Assembly: GCA_030840415.1 (NCBI GenBank)
Contig: JAVEEO010000223.1
Coordinates: forward strand, 1-5,782
Length of the DNA: 5,782 nt
Direction: 5' to 3'
Origin: Pseudonocardiales bacterium
Lineage (GTDB): Bacteria; Actinomycetota; Actinomycetes; Mycobacteriales; Jatrophihabitantaceae
Shown: in pieces, positions 5,616 to 5,782 of the stretch
Layout of the letters: each line of letters starts with the position of its first letter
Numbering within the stretch: position 1 is the stretch's first letter
Made by a program: the position numbers and the translations under genes
The notes under the pieces: generated by a model
What the model saw: only the letters and a program-made list of their open reading frames with translations
What the model was told of the DNA's origin: nothing
The model's database searches: none

Positions 5616-5782
5616 CTAGAAGTCGACCGGGGCCGGCAGCGGCGCTTCCTCGGTGACCTGAGCACCCACTCCGAGCTTCTCCTTGATCCGCTTCTCGATC
5701 TCAGCGGCAAGGTCGGGGTTGTCCCGCAGGAAGTTCCGCGAGTTCTCCTTGCCCTGGCCGAGCTGGTCGCCTTCGTAGGTGT
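5616..5782 (-). CDS. recA: Recombinase A (RecA), C-terminal 54 residues only
   Basis: The visible part begins [18 protein letters not shown] and ends APLPAPVDF followed by TAG. The [12 protein letters not shown] segment and the [18 protein letters not shown] helix are characteristic of the RecA C-terminal domain, and the acidic/proline tail ending VDF is usual in actinobacteria. The ATPase core, the Walker motifs, any intein and the promoter lie beyond the right edge. RecA forms the filament for homologous recombination and for LexA cleavage in the SOS response; recX follows directly. Confidence 0.95.
   Translation of the reverse strand, partial: TYEGDQLGQGKENSRNFLRDNPDLAAEIEKRIKEKLGVGAQVTEEAPLPAPVDF

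Overview
The window is GC-rich, its codons end mostly in G or C, and three of the five visible start codons are GTG. Together with the gene order, this suggests a high-GC actinobacterium. The nearest family-level resemblance I recognise is RecX, whose core is close to the mycobacterial type. I cannot name the genus. The content is chromosomal housekeeping. I see no mobile element, CRISPR array, rRNA or tRNA gene, and no sign of a novel multi-gene system.

From right to left, the direction of transcription of most genes, the window holds: the 3' end of recA (5616-5782, minus); recX (5020-5610, minus), 5 bp after the recA stop; a 271-bp gap that looks like a promoter plus a long structured leader; rny, encoding membrane-anchored RNase Y (3039-4748, minus); a 107-bp convergent gap filled largely by a roughly 20-bp tandem repeat; a GNAT acetyltransferase resembling aminoglycoside 6'-N-acetyltransferases on the plus strand (2290-2931); a 64-bp divergent gap; miaB, the tRNA methylthiotransferase (693-2225, minus); and a peptidase E (S51)-like protein (1-634, minus) that runs off the left edge.

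recA and recX form a recombinase/modulator pair. rny and miaB act in RNA turnover and tRNA modification. The acetyltransferase is the only gene on the opposite strand and sits as an insert between rny and miaB. The S51-like gene probably reads out from miaB, possibly with its own promoter.

The most interesting observations are regulatory. First, rny has a predicted leader of about 240 nt whose ribosome binding site lies in a short hairpin. Second, two promoter-like elements of nearly the same form, with -35 boxes TTGACC and CTGACC and the same -10 box TAGCCT, lie across the stop codons of recX and miaB. Third, the near-palindromic tandem repeat extends into the rny stop codon. These are inferences from sequence alone.
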